Assembly (NCBI GenBank): GCA_934630975.1
Contig: CAKTXH010000050.1
Span: forward strand, 1-16,006
Origin: an uncultured Clostridia bacterium
Lineage (GTDB): Bacteria > Bacillota > Clostridia > Christensenellales > Aristaeellaceae
Direction of reading: 5' to 3'
Length of the DNA: 16,006 nucleotides
Below are positions 6,566 through 14,288 of the stretch, piece after piece; positions within the stretch are counted from its first letter, which is position 1, and the number at the start of each line of letters is the position of its first letter. Below the pieces are notes generated by a model. It was not told the DNA's origin, made no database searches, and worked only from the letters and a program-made list of their open reading frames with translations. The position numbers and the translations under genes are program-made.

Positions 6566-7003
6566 ATGAGCAAGGTTGGCGAAAAGGTTGCATACCTCAA
6601 GGGGTTGGCTGAAGGTCTCGGCGTAAACGGCGAGACCGAGCAGGGCAAGCTCATGCTGGCGATGATCGACACGCTGGAAGCGCTCGCGAAAAACAGCGAG
6701 GAAACCGATGAACGCGTCGAAGAGCTTTCCGAGTATGTCGAGGAGATCGACAGCGACGTCAGCGATCTCGAAGAAGCGCTCTTCTCCGAGGACGAGGATG
6801 ACGATGATGAGGACGACGAAGAGGATGAAGACGAGGACGACGATGAGGACGGCGACGGCCTGATCGAGTACGAGTGCCCGCACTGCGGCACGGTCATCTT
6901 CTTTGATGAGAACGCCTTTGACATGGAAGAAGAACATCTCTGCCCGAACTGCCATCGCAAGGTCTTTGAAGAAGACGGCGACGACGGGGACGACGAGGAA
7001 TAA
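6566..7003 (+). CDS. Highly acidic zinc-ribbon protein (CD1247 N-terminal-domain type)
   Basis: The 145-residue protein has three parts. The N-terminal region (about 1-73) is helical and charged, with a likely coiled coil (VGEKVAYLKGLAEGLGV, then EELSEYVEEIDSDVSDLEEAL). Next comes an unbroken run of 21 acidic residues (75-95). A C-terminal zinc ribbon uses CPHC (104-107) and CPNC (126-129). Clostridia carry proteins of this plan, known after C. difficile CD1247, without a defined function. The opening KVAYLKGL..GL and the ribbon fit that group. ATG 6566 follows an AAAGGCGG site. Its position behind efp suggests co-expression. A role in translation or nucleic-acid handling is only a guess. Confidence 0.82.
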   Translation: MSKVGEKVAYLKGLAEGLGVNGETEQGKLMLAMIDTLEALAKNSEETDERVEELSEYVEEIDSDVSDLEEALFSEDEDDDDEDDEEDEDEDDDEDGDGLIEYECPHCGTVIFFDENAFDMEEEHLCPNCHRKVFEEDGDDGDDEE

Positions 7004-7019
7004 TTTTCCGAATTGATAC

Positions 7020-7073
7020 AAAAGGGCTGATGCGGACAGCGCGCAGGAAGCGCATTGGCCGCGCGGCCCTTTT
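7020..7073 (+). terminator. Probable terminator of the efp operon (branched hairpin)
   Basis: AAAAGGGC (7020-7027) pairs with GCCCTTTT (7066-7073), with further GC-rich pairing possible in the 38 bases between. The T tract is broken (TTTTCTCATTTT), so its efficiency is uncertain. The long internal insert is unusual. Confidence 0.6.
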
Positions 7074-7146
7074 CTCATTTTGAAGGGCGCTGTTTGGTTG
7101 CGTGTGAAAGCCATGCGCGGAAAACCAGAATATTGAGGATAAACGC

Positions 7147-8601
7147 ATGAAAAAAAGACTTTCAATCCTTCTGGCTGCGCTGGTGCTGGCTGTGTCCGCA
7201 TCGGCTTTGGCGGAGGAGATTCTCTACACGGGAACGGTTTCAAAGGCCATGACCATACGCGCGAAGAAATCCACGTCGGCGGCAAAGCTCGGCAGCGTGG
7301 AAATGGGTGAACTGATTAACATCATTGAATACGGCAGCGATTGGACGAAGGTAGATCAAAACGGCGTGGTGGGCTATGTGCTGACCCGAAACGTGGAGGA
7401 TCTGGCCGCGGCCGCGGGGTATAACGACGAGGCGGACGCGCAGTATCTCGGCGTGGCCGAGATGGATTTGACCATCCGCGCGGAAAAGAGCAAATCCGCG
7501 CAGAAGCTCCAGCTGCTTGAAAAGGGCGAAACGGTGTATATCACCGAGCTGGGCGACGAATGGCATGCAGTGGTGAAGCAGGGCGTGCGCGGCTATGCGC
7601 TGGCTGACCGGGTGACCGATCTTCAGCCCGCGCATGACGGCATTGAAATGCCGGCGGACTATCAGGTTTCGACGGGCTTCACGGCGGTATACAGCGCGAC
7701 GGCGGACGTGAACCTCTCCATCCGCAAGGAGAAGGACGTGAACGCCAAGCTGATCGGCACGGTTTACGAAAACGAAACTGTGGACGTGATGGATTTTGAC
7801 GACGAGTGGGCGCGTGTGAAGAAGGACGACGCGGACGGGTACGTTCTGCGCAGTCATCTGCGGTATTTCCGTCGGTATGATCCCTACGGGCCTTACGTGC
7901 CGGGCGTGGTCTTTTATCCCTACGCGGCGGTGACGACGGAGAACACCGAGATTGTGAACAGCGAGACGGGCGAAAGCCTGCGCACGGTGCCCAAGGGCGC
8001 GGTGATGGCCGTCAGCGCCATGCAGGACGACCTTTCCGTCACCCTGCCGTATGACCGCATCACGGGCCGTATCCGCGCGACGGGCAGCCTCGAGCTGGAG
8101 GTTGTGCAGCCGTGGAACGAGGCGCAGACGGGCGACTTGATCGCCGTGTTCTCGACGTATTACGACCCGGAGCAGAGCACGGAAACGCAGATCGGCCGCC
8201 TGCACAACATTATGCAGGGCGTGGAGCGGCTTAACGACGTGATCGTGCCTTCCGGCGAGAAATTCTATTTCAACGACTATTGCGCGCCGTATACGAAGGG
8301 CAACGGTTACGAACTGGGGCCGATTGTCAACTATGTTTCCAGCCAGAAGCTGGGATATGGCGGCGGCATCTGCCAGGTTTCCACGACGCTGTATAACGCG
8401 ATTCTGCAAATTCCCATCAGCGTGATCAAAACGCAGGTTCATTCTTCCTACGGCATCAGCTATGTGCCGCTGGATATGGATGCGGCGGTGGGCAAGGGCA
8501 ACATCGACCTGCGGCTGCAAAACACGCTGCCTTACGATGTGCGGTTCGCGCTTCAGGCGGTCGGCGGCGTGCTGACGGTGCGGGTTTATCGGGCAAGCTA
8601 A
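7147..8601 (+). CDS. Exported protein with three SH3b domains and a C-terminal VanW domain
   Basis: The 484-residue protein has a Sec signal peptide cut near ALA-EE (residues 22-23). Three bacterial SH3 repeats follow at about 27-86, 100-159 and 180-240, each with the TIRA(K/E)KS...KLG....GE pattern ending in GYVL or GYAL. After a linker region comes a VanW domain at about 334-470, with the signature GGGICQVSTTLYN at 405-417 (Cys409) and an LPYDVRF end. SH3b domains usually bind peptidoglycan. VanW proteins were first named in VanB-type vancomycin-resistance clusters, but their activity is unknown, and nothing here indicates resistance. ATG 7147 follows a GAGGATAA site. No clear promoter is visible upstream. 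The stop shares one base with the next ATG, so the two proteins are translationally coupled. Confidence 0.92.
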   Translation: MKKRLSILLAALVLAVSASALAEEILYTGTVSKAMTIRAKKSTSAAKLGSVEMGELINIIEYGSDWTKVDQNGVVGYVLTRNVEDLAAAAGYNDEADAQYLGVAEMDLTIRAEKSKSAQKLQLLEKGETVYITELGDEWHAVVKQGVRGYALADRVTDLQPAHDGIEMPADYQVSTGFTAVYSATADVNLSIRKEKDVNAKLIGTVYENETVDVMDFDDEWARVKKDDADGYVLRSHLRYFRRYDPYGPYVPGVVFYPYAAVTTENTEIVNSETGESLRTVPKGAVMAVSAMQDDLSVTLPYDRITGRIRATGSLELEVVQPWNEAQTGDLIAVFSTYYDPEQSTETQIGRLHNIMQGVERLNDVIVPSGEKFYFNDYCAPYTKGNGYELGPIVNYVSSQKLGYGGGICQVSTTLYNAILQIPISVIKTQVHSSYGISYVPLDMDAAVGKGNIDLRLQNTLPYDVRFALQAVGGVLTVRVYRAS

Positions 8602-9602
8602 TGAAAAAAACATGGATTGCGGCATGGGCGCTTCTGCTCATGCTGCTTTTGCCGCTTTGCGCGGCGATGGCGGAAGCGACGGATGGCGAGGCTGAGTTTT
8701 ACGGCACCATCGGCAAAAAGATGACCGTGTATCGGGATGCGAGCGAAAGCGCCGCGGCGCTGGGCAAAATCGAGGCCGGAACGGTCGTGGACGTCTACAA
8801 GAAGGGGCGGACATGGACGCGCATCGGCTATGAAGGCGGACAGGGCTATGTGCTGACGAAGTACGTGGAAATGGTGCAGCGCAAAAACCCGTTCGATGGC
8901 CCGATGCCCGGCACGAGCAGGCACGTCGCGGTGGGCTACGTGCTGACGGATACGCTGTTCACGCCGGAAGGGTATCATTATCCCATTCCGGTGAGCGCGG
9001 GCAGCTGGATTTCCATCCATCAGATTAAGGACGGGCGGGCGTATTTCCCGTACCGCAGGCTGACGGACGACGTGAGCCTCGGCACGGATAAAATGCGGGT
9101 CTACGATTTTGTGGATTGGAGCGAGGCGCAGCCGGGCGATCTGCTCTATGCGTTCACGACGTTTTATTCCACGAGCACCAGCAAAGAGGGCAACGCCGGC
9201 CGCGTGTACAACATTGCGCTGGCGAGCGAGCGGTTGACGGGCATCCGCGTCAAGGCAGGGGAAAGTTTCTCCTTTAACGCGGTCTGCGGGCCGTATACCA
9301 AAGAAAACGGCTATAAAGCCGCGCCGATTCTCTCCGGCGAAAGCAAGATGGGCTATGGCGGCGGCGTGTGTCAGGTGTGCAGCACGATTTACAACATCGT
9401 TTTGCGTATTCCGACGGTGATCGAGGATATGAATTGGCATTCGCAGGGCGGCGTGAGCTATCTGCCCGCCGGGTTTGACGCGACCGTCAGCGATACGAAG
9501 GATATGGTTTTCCGAAACATTCTGCCGTATGATATCCGAATCGAGTTTGAAAGCCTCGACGGCGTGATGACGGCGTTCATGTTTCGGGATTACGACGAAT
9601 GA
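8601..9602 (+). CDS. Exported SH3b-VanW protein, second tandem copy
   Basis: The 333-residue protein is a shorter relative of its upstream neighbour. It has a signal peptide (likely cut after AMA at about residue 24), one SH3b domain at about 32-91 (TIGKKMTVYRDAS...QGYVLTKYVE), a linker, and a VanW domain at about 185-315. The VanW signature is GGGVCQVCSTIYN at 253-265, with Cys257 aligned to the neighbour's Cys409, an extra Cys260, and LPYDIRI near the end. It has one SH3b instead of three, so the pair probably arose by duplication with repeat gain or loss. Both ends overlap their neighbours: its ATG uses the last base of the previous stop, and an ATGA lies at its own stop. The likely role is in or at the cell wall. 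The substrate is unknown. Confidence 0.91.
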   Translation: MKKTWIAAWALLLMLLLPLCAAMAEATDGEAEFYGTIGKKMTVYRDASESAAALGKIEAGTVVDVYKKGRTWTRIGYEGGQGYVLTKYVEMVQRKNPFDGPMPGTSRHVAVGYVLTDTLFTPEGYHYPIPVSAGSWISIHQIKDGRAYFPYRRLTDDVSLGTDKMRVYDFVDWSEAQPGDLLYAFTTFYSTSTSKEGNAGRVYNIALASERLTGIRVKAGESFSFNAVCGPYTKENGYKAAPILSGESKMGYGGGVCQVCSTIYNIVLRIPTVIEDMNWHSQGGVSYLPAGFDATVSDTKDMVFRNILPYDIRIEFESLDGVMTAFMFRDYDE

Positions 9603-9625
9603 GCGGCACGCGAAAGGAAAAAGAT

Positions 9626-10369
9626 ATGCGGATTTTGATTTCCAATGACGACGGCATTTTTGCGCCGGGGCTTGCGGCGCTGGTTCGCGCGTTCAGCGCG
9701 GCGGGGCACACGGTTTATGTCGCCGCGCCGGACAGCCAGCGTTCGGCGGCCAGCCACAGCATGACGCTGTTCCACCCGCTGAAAGCGAAAGAAAGCGCGG
9801 TTGAAGGCGCGGCGAAGGCGTGGGCAATTGACGGAACGCCGGTGGACTGCGTGAAGCTGGCGGTTAAGACGCTCTGCCCGGAGGTCGAATTCGTGATTTC
9901 CGGCGTCAACCACGGCTATAACTCCGGCTCGGACGTGCTGTATTCCGGCACGGTCGGCGCGGCGATGGAGGGCGCGCTGAACGGCAGGCCCGCGATGGCG
10001 GTTTCGCTCGGCCATCAGCGGGAAGACACCTATGACAAGGCTGCGGCGCTGGCGGTGAAGGTTTTTGACGGCTTGCAGGCGCAGCCGCTGCCGCCGTTCT
10101 CCGTGCTGAACCTGAACTACCCGGAGACGGACGAGGCGCTGGGGCTGAAAGCCACGTCCCTGCGCACGCTGCGCTATCTGGATACGTATGAGCCGGAAAT
10201 CGGCGAGGACGGCGAAACGCGCTATACGCTTGTCGGCGGCATGGATCCAAGCATGGCGGACGGCGAGGACGATTACACATGGCTGCGGCGCGGCTATGCG
10301 ACGATGACCGTTTTAACCTACGACCTGACCCACGACGCGGCGACGAAAAAGCTGGAAACGCTGCTCTGA
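9626..10369 (+). CDS. surE: 5'/3'-nucleotidase SurE
   Basis: SurE is a cytosolic, metal-dependent phosphatase that removes phosphate from nucleoside 5'- and 3'-monophosphates and, in some species, short polyphosphate. The 247-residue product begins MRILISNDDGIFAPG with metal ligands Asp8 and Asp9, then PDSQRSAASHSMT with Ser40, and SGVNHGYNSGSDVLYSGTVGAAMEG with Asn95, the full metal-site set. An in-frame ATG at 9599 overlaps the previous stop. ATG 9626 is preferred because the conserved protein starts there and an AAAGGA site sits just before it. It is the last gene of the SH3b-VanW operon. The functional link to the wall proteins is not obvious. Confidence 0.95.
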   Translation: MRILISNDDGIFAPGLAALVRAFSAAGHTVYVAAPDSQRSAASHSMTLFHPLKAKESAVEGAAKAWAIDGTPVDCVKLAVKTLCPEVEFVISGVNHGYNSGSDVLYSGTVGAAMEGALNGRPAMAVSLGHQREDTYDKAAALAVKVFDGLQAQPLPPFSVLNLNYPETDEALGLKATSLRTLRYLDTYEPEIGEDGETRYTLVGGMDPSMADGEDDYTWLRRGYATMTVLTYDLTHDAATKKLETLL

Positions 10370-10393
10370 CGTTCCCCGTCTTCGCAGAAAATG

Positions 10394-10426
10394 ATGCAGG
10401 AAGCGCAAAACTTCTTGCATTTTTTT
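10394..10426 (+). terminator. Rho-independent terminator of the VanW-surE operon
   Basis: ATGCAGGAAG (10394-10403) pairs with CTTCTTGCAT (10411-10420) with one G-U pair, and seven T residues end at 10426. Its right arm contains the -35 box of the next promoter. Confidence 0.9.
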
Positions 10427-10443
10427 CGCGGTTTTGGTACAAT
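10415..10443 (+). promoter_or_regulatory. Promoter of the RpiR-family regulator, embedded in the terminator
   Basis: TTGCAT (10415-10420), a 17-base spacer and TACAAT (10438-10443) precede the regulator start by about 46 bases. The -35 box lies inside the right arm of the upstream terminator and the spacer includes its T tract. Confidence 0.75.
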
Positions 10444-10489
10444 AAAGCCAAAGAATAAGCGGGCGTTTTGCCCCGGGAGGTCAAACGTT

Positions 10490-11356
10490 ATGCAGGATAT
10501 GCAGGATATGATGCGCAGACTGAATCAGTCCGGCAAAAGGCTGAGCAAAGGTCATCGCAGAATTGCGGAATATATTGTGGAGCACTACGACAAGGCGGTC
10601 TTCATGACGGCCAGCAAGCTGGGCGAAAAGGTCGGCGTGAGCGAATCGACCGTCGTTCGCTTTGCTTCGGCGATGGGTTATGAAGGCTATCCCCAGCTGC
10701 AAAGGGCGTTGCAGGAGCTTGTGCGCCACTGGCTGACGGCGGTGCAGCGCTTTGAAATGGCGACGGATATCGACCAGAGCGAGGTGCTGCGCACGGTGCT
10801 GCATGCCGATATGCAGAATATCCGCACGACGACCGAGGAAATCGACACCGCCGCGTTCGACGAGGTGGTCGATAAGATCATCGGCGCGCGCAACATCTAC
10901 GTGATGGGCCTGCGTTCGGCTGCGCCGATTGCGCAGTTCCTCGCGTATTACCTCAACTTTATTTTCGACAACGTGCGCGTGGTTTCCGAAGCGAGCGGCG
11001 ACGTGTTCGAGCAGATCAGCCGCATCAACGAGAGCGACCTGCTCTTCGGCATCAGCTTCCCGCGCTATTCGACGCGCACACTGGAAGCCATGAATTTTGC
11101 CAAGGCGCGCGGCGCACAGGTCGTCGGCCTGACCGACGGCCCGATGTCCCCGGTGTATGCGACGAGCACCGTCTGCCTGACCGCACGGACGGACATGGCT
11201 TCGTTCGTGGACTCGATGGCCGCGCCGCTGTCGGTGATCAACGCGCTGATCGTCGCCCTCGGTCTTAGAAGAAAGGACGAACTCAGCGAGCATTTCCGCT
11301 TGATGGAAGGAATTTGGGATGAATACAGGGTCTATGTCGGCAAAGACCGCGTGTGA
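10490..11356 (+). CDS. RpiR/MurR-family transcriptional regulator (HTH + SIS)
   Basis: The 288-residue DNA-binding protein has an N-terminal RpiR-type helix-turn-helix at about 1-77 (LSKGHRRIAEYIVEHYDKAVFMTASKLGEK is the usual opening, then VSESTVVRFASAMGYEGYPQLQRAL). A SIS sugar-phosphate-binding domain covers about 125-265 (IYVMGLRSAAPIAQFLAYYL, then GISFPRYSTRTLE). Such regulators sense phosphosugars and control sugar or wall-sugar use. Here no sugar gene is adjacent, so the target is unknown. A longer open frame begins at 10391, inside the terminator. ATG 10490 follows CGGGAGGT and is the real start. The 3' end overlaps the flavoprotein gene by 38 bases. Confidence 0.92.
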   Translation: MQDMQDMMRRLNQSGKRLSKGHRRIAEYIVEHYDKAVFMTASKLGEKVGVSESTVVRFASAMGYEGYPQLQRALQELVRHWLTAVQRFEMATDIDQSEVLRTVLHADMQNIRTTTEEIDTAAFDEVVDKIIGARNIYVMGLRSAAPIAQFLAYYLNFIFDNVRVVSEASGDVFEQISRINESDLLFGISFPRYSTRTLEAMNFAKARGAQVVGLTDGPMSPVYATSTVCLTARTDMASFVDSMAAPLSVINALIVALGLRRKDELSEHFRLMEGIWDEYRVYVGKDRV

Positions 11357-12587
11357 CGTTGCCGTAATCGGCGGCGGCGCGGCGGGTATGATGGCCGCGC
11401 TGCAAGCCGCCTGGGCGGGCGCGCGTGTGGCGCTGCTGGAAAAAAACGAAAAACTGGGCAAGAAAATCTATATCACGGGCAAGGGCCGCTGCAACGTGAC
11501 CAATGTTGCGGATATCGACGATTTCTTTAAGCAGATTCCGAGAAACCCGCGCTTTTTGAATTCGGCGGCGCGCCAGTTTACGCATGAAGACGTGACCGGG
11601 CTGCTCGAGATGCTCGGTACGCCGACTAAAGTGGAACGCGGCGGGCGCGTTTTCCCGGAGAGCGACAAGGCGAGCGACGTGACGCGCGCGCTGGATCGCG
11701 GCATGCGGGATGCGGGCGTTGTGATTTCGCTGAACACGGAAGTCGCGCATGTGCGAAAGGCGGAAGACGGCTTCGACGTGGAACTGACGCAGGGCGGTAC
11801 GCTGCGCGCGAAAAGCGTGATCATCGCGACCGGCGGCGTGAGCTATCCGACGACGGGCAGCACGGGCGACGGCTACAAATTCGCTCGGGAAAACGGGCTG
11901 AACGTGACCCGGCTGAGCGCGTCGCTCGTCGGCATGACGATGGACGAGAAATGGCCGATGCTTTTGCAGGGGCTCTCGCTCAAAAACGTGCGGATTACGG
12001 CCAAGGCGGGCAAAAAGACGATTTACAGCGAGCTGGGGGAGATGCTTTTCACGCATTTCGGCGTGAGCGGCCCGCTGATCATCGAACTGAGCAGCCATAT
12101 GCCGGAGGATTTTTCGCAGGTTGCCGTGACGCTGGATATGAAACCCGGCTTGACGGAGGAACAGGTGGATCTGCGGCTTCAGCGCGATTTTGCCGAGAAC
12201 ATCCGCAAGCAGCTTTCCTCCGTATTGACGGGATTGATGCCTGCGCGCATGGCGCCTGTTTTCGCCAAGCTCTGCGGGGTGGATGCGGATACGCCGGTCA
12301 ATCAGGTGACGCGCGAACAGCGGCAGGCGATTGGCCGCGCGCTCAAGGCGCTTCCGCTTCACGTCGTCGGCACGAGGCCGATTGAGGAGGCCATCGTCAC
12401 GCGCGGCGGCGTCGATGTGCTGGAAATCACGCCGGGCACGATGATGAGCAAGAAAGTACCGGGGCTGTTTTTTGCGGGCGAGGTGCTGGATGTGGATGCG
12501 CATACCGGCGGGTTTAACCTGCAAATCGCGTTTTCAACCGGCGCGCTGGCGGGTAAAAGCGCTGCGGCATGGACGATGGAAGCGTAA
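11319..12587 (+). CDS. BaiN/HI0933 (YhiN)-family NAD(P)/FAD-dependent oxidoreductase
   Basis: The 422-residue flavoprotein opens with a dinucleotide-binding Rossmann motif (VAVIGGGAAGMMAA at about 15-28) and LLEKNEKLGKKIYITGKGRCNVTN, the family's signature. It continues with ATGGVSYPTTGSTGDGYKFA and ends with GLFFAGEVLDVDAHTGGFNLQIAFSTGALAG, the second FAD-contact region. The family includes BaiN, proposed to act in bile-acid dehydroxylation, but most members have no known substrate and no bai genes are here. ATG 11319 has a GGAAGGAA site seven to eight bases before it and lies inside the end of the regulator gene (38-base overlap), so the two are translated from one message. A second in-frame ATG is five codons in. 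Convergent genes follow beyond a terminator. Confidence 0.93.
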   Translation: MNTGSMSAKTACDVAVIGGGAAGMMAALQAAWAGARVALLEKNEKLGKKIYITGKGRCNVTNVADIDDFFKQIPRNPRFLNSAARQFTHEDVTGLLEMLGTPTKVERGGRVFPESDKASDVTRALDRGMRDAGVVISLNTEVAHVRKAEDGFDVELTQGGTLRAKSVIIATGGVSYPTTGSTGDGYKFARENGLNVTRLSASLVGMTMDEKWPMLLQGLSLKNVRITAKAGKKTIYSELGEMLFTHFGVSGPLIIELSSHMPEDFSQVAVTLDMKPGLTEEQVDLRLQRDFAENIRKQLSSVLTGLMPARMAPVFAKLCGVDADTPVNQVTREQRQAIGRALKALPLHVVGTRPIEEAIVTRGGVDVLEITPGTMMSKKVPGLFFAGEVLDVDAHTGGFNLQIAFSTGALAGKSAAAWTMEA

Positions 12588-12599
12588 AAAGGCAAAATA

Positions 12600-12625
12600 A
12601 AAAGGACGGCGAGCGCCGTCCTTTT
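12600..12625. terminator. Bidirectional terminator between convergent units
   Basis: AAAAGGACGGC and GCCGTCCTTTT form a perfect 11-bp stem around GAGC. The A and T flanks let it end both the plus-strand flavoprotein message and the minus-strand importer message, whose last stop is at 12627. Confidence 0.95.
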
Positions 12626-12626
12626 A

Positions 12627-13400
12627 TTAGTTGCCACATTCGATGCTGATTGCATTGAACTTTTCGAGAATATCTTCGACTTTGAGCGCCTTTCGCGCAT
12701 CGCCGGAAACATCCATCTCCGCATGGCCCTGATGCATCATCAGCAGGCGGTCGCCGTATTCGACGGCATAGCGGAGGTTGTGCGTGACCATGATTGTCGT
12801 CAACTGTTTTTCGCGGACGATTTTCCCCGTCAGCTGCATGATGATTTCGGCCGTCTTGGGGTCGAGCGCGGCGGTGTGCTCATCCAGAATCAGAAATTCA
12901 ATCGGCGTCATGGTGCTCATCAGCAGCGCCATTGCCTGCCGCTGGCCGCCGGAAAGATTGCCGACCGGCACACCCATTTTATCCTCCAGGCCGAGACCGA
13001 GCTGAGCGAGCATCGCACGGTATTCCTCCGTCTTTTTGCGATTGACGCAGGGCATGAGGTTGAACGGCTTGCCCTTGTTATCCGCCATCGACATGTTTTC
13101 CAGAATGGTCATCGAGGGGCACGTGCCGCGCGAAGGATCCTGATAGACGCGGCCGATGCGGCGGTGCCGCTTATGCTCCGGCATGTGGGTGATATCCTCG
13201 TTGCCGATGAAAATTCGGCCTTCATCAATCGGAATCGAGCCGCAAATGATATTGAGCAGAGACGTTTTGCCCGAACCGTTTGAACCGACGACGCAGACGA
13301 ACTGCTTATCCGGAATAGAGAGGGAAAAATCGTTAAACAGGCAGGTTTCGTTGACCGTTCCGCCCTGATACACCTTGACGATATTGCGCAGTTCAAGCAT
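12627..13400 (-). CDS. ABC importer ATP-binding protein (TrpZ-type)
   Basis: The 257-residue ATPase powers the importer encoded upstream. It has Walker A GSNGSGKTS (Lys45), Q-loop VYQDPS (Gln87), the signature LSGGQRQ (149-155), Walker B FLILDEHTAALDP (169-181) and switch His207 in VTHN. The sequence resembles the ATPase group that pairs with ABC_sub_bind-type binding proteins (COG1101). The open frame extends 26 codons further upstream, into the permease gene, but MLELRNIVKVYQ is the conserved start and an AGAAGG site precedes it. The start overlaps the permease stop by eight bases. As the last gene of the minus-strand operon, it ends two bases from the bidirectional terminator. Confidence 0.93.
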   Translation of the reverse strand: MLELRNIVKVYQGGTVNETCLFNDFSLSIPDKQFVCVVGSNGSGKTSLLNIICGSIPIDEGRIFIGNEDITHMPEHKRHRRIGRVYQDPSRGTCPSMTILENMSMADNKGKPFNLMPCVNRKKTEEYRAMLAQLGLGLEDKMGVPVGNLSGGQRQAMALLMSTMTPIEFLILDEHTAALDPKTAEIIMQLTGKIVREKQLTTIMVTHNLRYAVEYGDRLLMMHQGHAEMDVSGDARKALKVEDILEKFNAISIECGN

Positions 13401-14271
13401 GACGTTTCGCCTTCTTTCGATGGCCGCCCGCGACGATGATGACGAACAGCAGCGCCGCTGTGACGAGTTTGAGATCAAACGGGGAGAGACCGAAGCTCAG
13501 CGCGAGCGCCACACAGCCCTTATAGAGGATGGAACCGAGCACGACGGCGGTGGTTGCGCGCAGGAAACACAGGCCGCGAAGCAGCTGCGTGCCGACGATG
13601 ACGGAGGCGACGGCCAGAACCAGCGTGCCCGTGCCCATCGAAATATCGAAATAGCGCTGATACTGGCACATGATGCAGCCGGAAAGCGCGACAAGCGCGT
13701 TGGCGATCGCCAGACCGAGGATTTTCACCTTGCCGCTGTCCTTGGCGAGGCTGGCGACAAGCGTGGGATTATCGCCGGTCGCGCGGAGGAGAAAGCCCGA
13801 GCGCGTGGCGAGGTAGGCGTCCATCAACACTTTGACCAGAATGGCGATGAGCGCCATCAAAATCACCGGGGCATAGGGCTGAACGTTCGTCGGCAGGCCG
13901 GAGATGAAATCATTTTTGAAGAGCGTGTTGAAGGAGAAGAGCTGCACGTTCGCGCGCCCGGCGATATGCAGGTTGACGGAATACAGACCTGTCATCATGA
14001 TGATGCCCGATAGCAGGTCGCGCACATGGAATTTCACATGAATGATGCCGGTGAGCGTGCCTGCCGCAGCGCCGGCCAGCAGCGAAGCCGGGAGCGTCAG
14101 CAGCGGGTTGACGCCGTTTGAAATCATCAGGGCCGTGACGGCCGCGCCGAGCGGGAAGGTTGAATCCACCGTCATATCCGGGAAATCGAGAATTTTGAAT
14201 GTGATGTACACGCCGAGGGCCAGCACCGCATAGATGAGACCCTGTTCGAGCACGCCGAGCAGCTGTGCCAT
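13393..14271 (-). CDS. ABC importer permease (TrpY-type)
   Basis: The 292-residue integral membrane protein has about eight hydrophobic segments and belongs to the branched-chain-type permease family (COG4120 group). The opening QGLIYAVLALGVYITFKILD followed by FPDMTVDSTFPLGAAV is typical of this group, as is the GDNPTLVASLAKDSGKVKILGLAIANALVALSG region, which would form the coupling helix to the ATPase. It should form the membrane channel as a homodimer with two copies of the ATPase. Translation starts at 14271 after a strong GGAGG site. It lies 88 bases after the binding-protein gene, with a long hairpin between them, and overlaps the ATPase start by eight bases. Confidence 0.92.
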   Translation of the reverse strand: MAQLLGVLEQGLIYAVLALGVYITFKILDFPDMTVDSTFPLGAAVTALMISNGVNPLLTLPASLLAGAAAGTLTGIIHVKFHVRDLLSGIIMMTGLYSVNLHIAGRANVQLFSFNTLFKNDFISGLPTNVQPYAPVILMALIAILVKVLMDAYLATRSGFLLRATGDNPTLVASLAKDSGKVKILGLAIANALVALSGCIMCQYQRYFDISMGTGTLVLAVASVIVGTQLLRGLCFLRATTAVVLGSILYKGCVALALSFGLSPFDLKLVTAALLFVIIVAGGHRKKAKRHA

Positions 14272-14288
14272 AGTAAACCTCCGTCATG

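Noticed and set aside
5936..7285. Minus-strand open frame of 449 codons across efp and the acidic gene
   Set aside because: It lies opposite two recognised genes, and its low-complexity Val/Leu/Ile stretch is simply the complement of the GAC/GAG run.
7240..8625. Minus-strand open frame of 461 codons opposite the first VanW gene
   Set aside because: Composition is that of a shadow frame, and the plus strand encodes signal peptide, SH3b and VanW domains.
7147..9602. Vancomycin-resistance locus suggested by VanW domains
   Set aside because: There is no VanH/A/X, ligase or VanRS pair. VanW domains are common in Clostridia unrelated to resistance.
11283..12524. Minus-strand open frame of 413 codons opposite the flavoprotein
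   Set aside because: No motifs, Arg/His-rich, and antisense to a clear flavoprotein.
11319..12587. Bile-acid pathway role from the BaiN resemblance
   Set aside because: The family is broad and no other bai gene is nearby.
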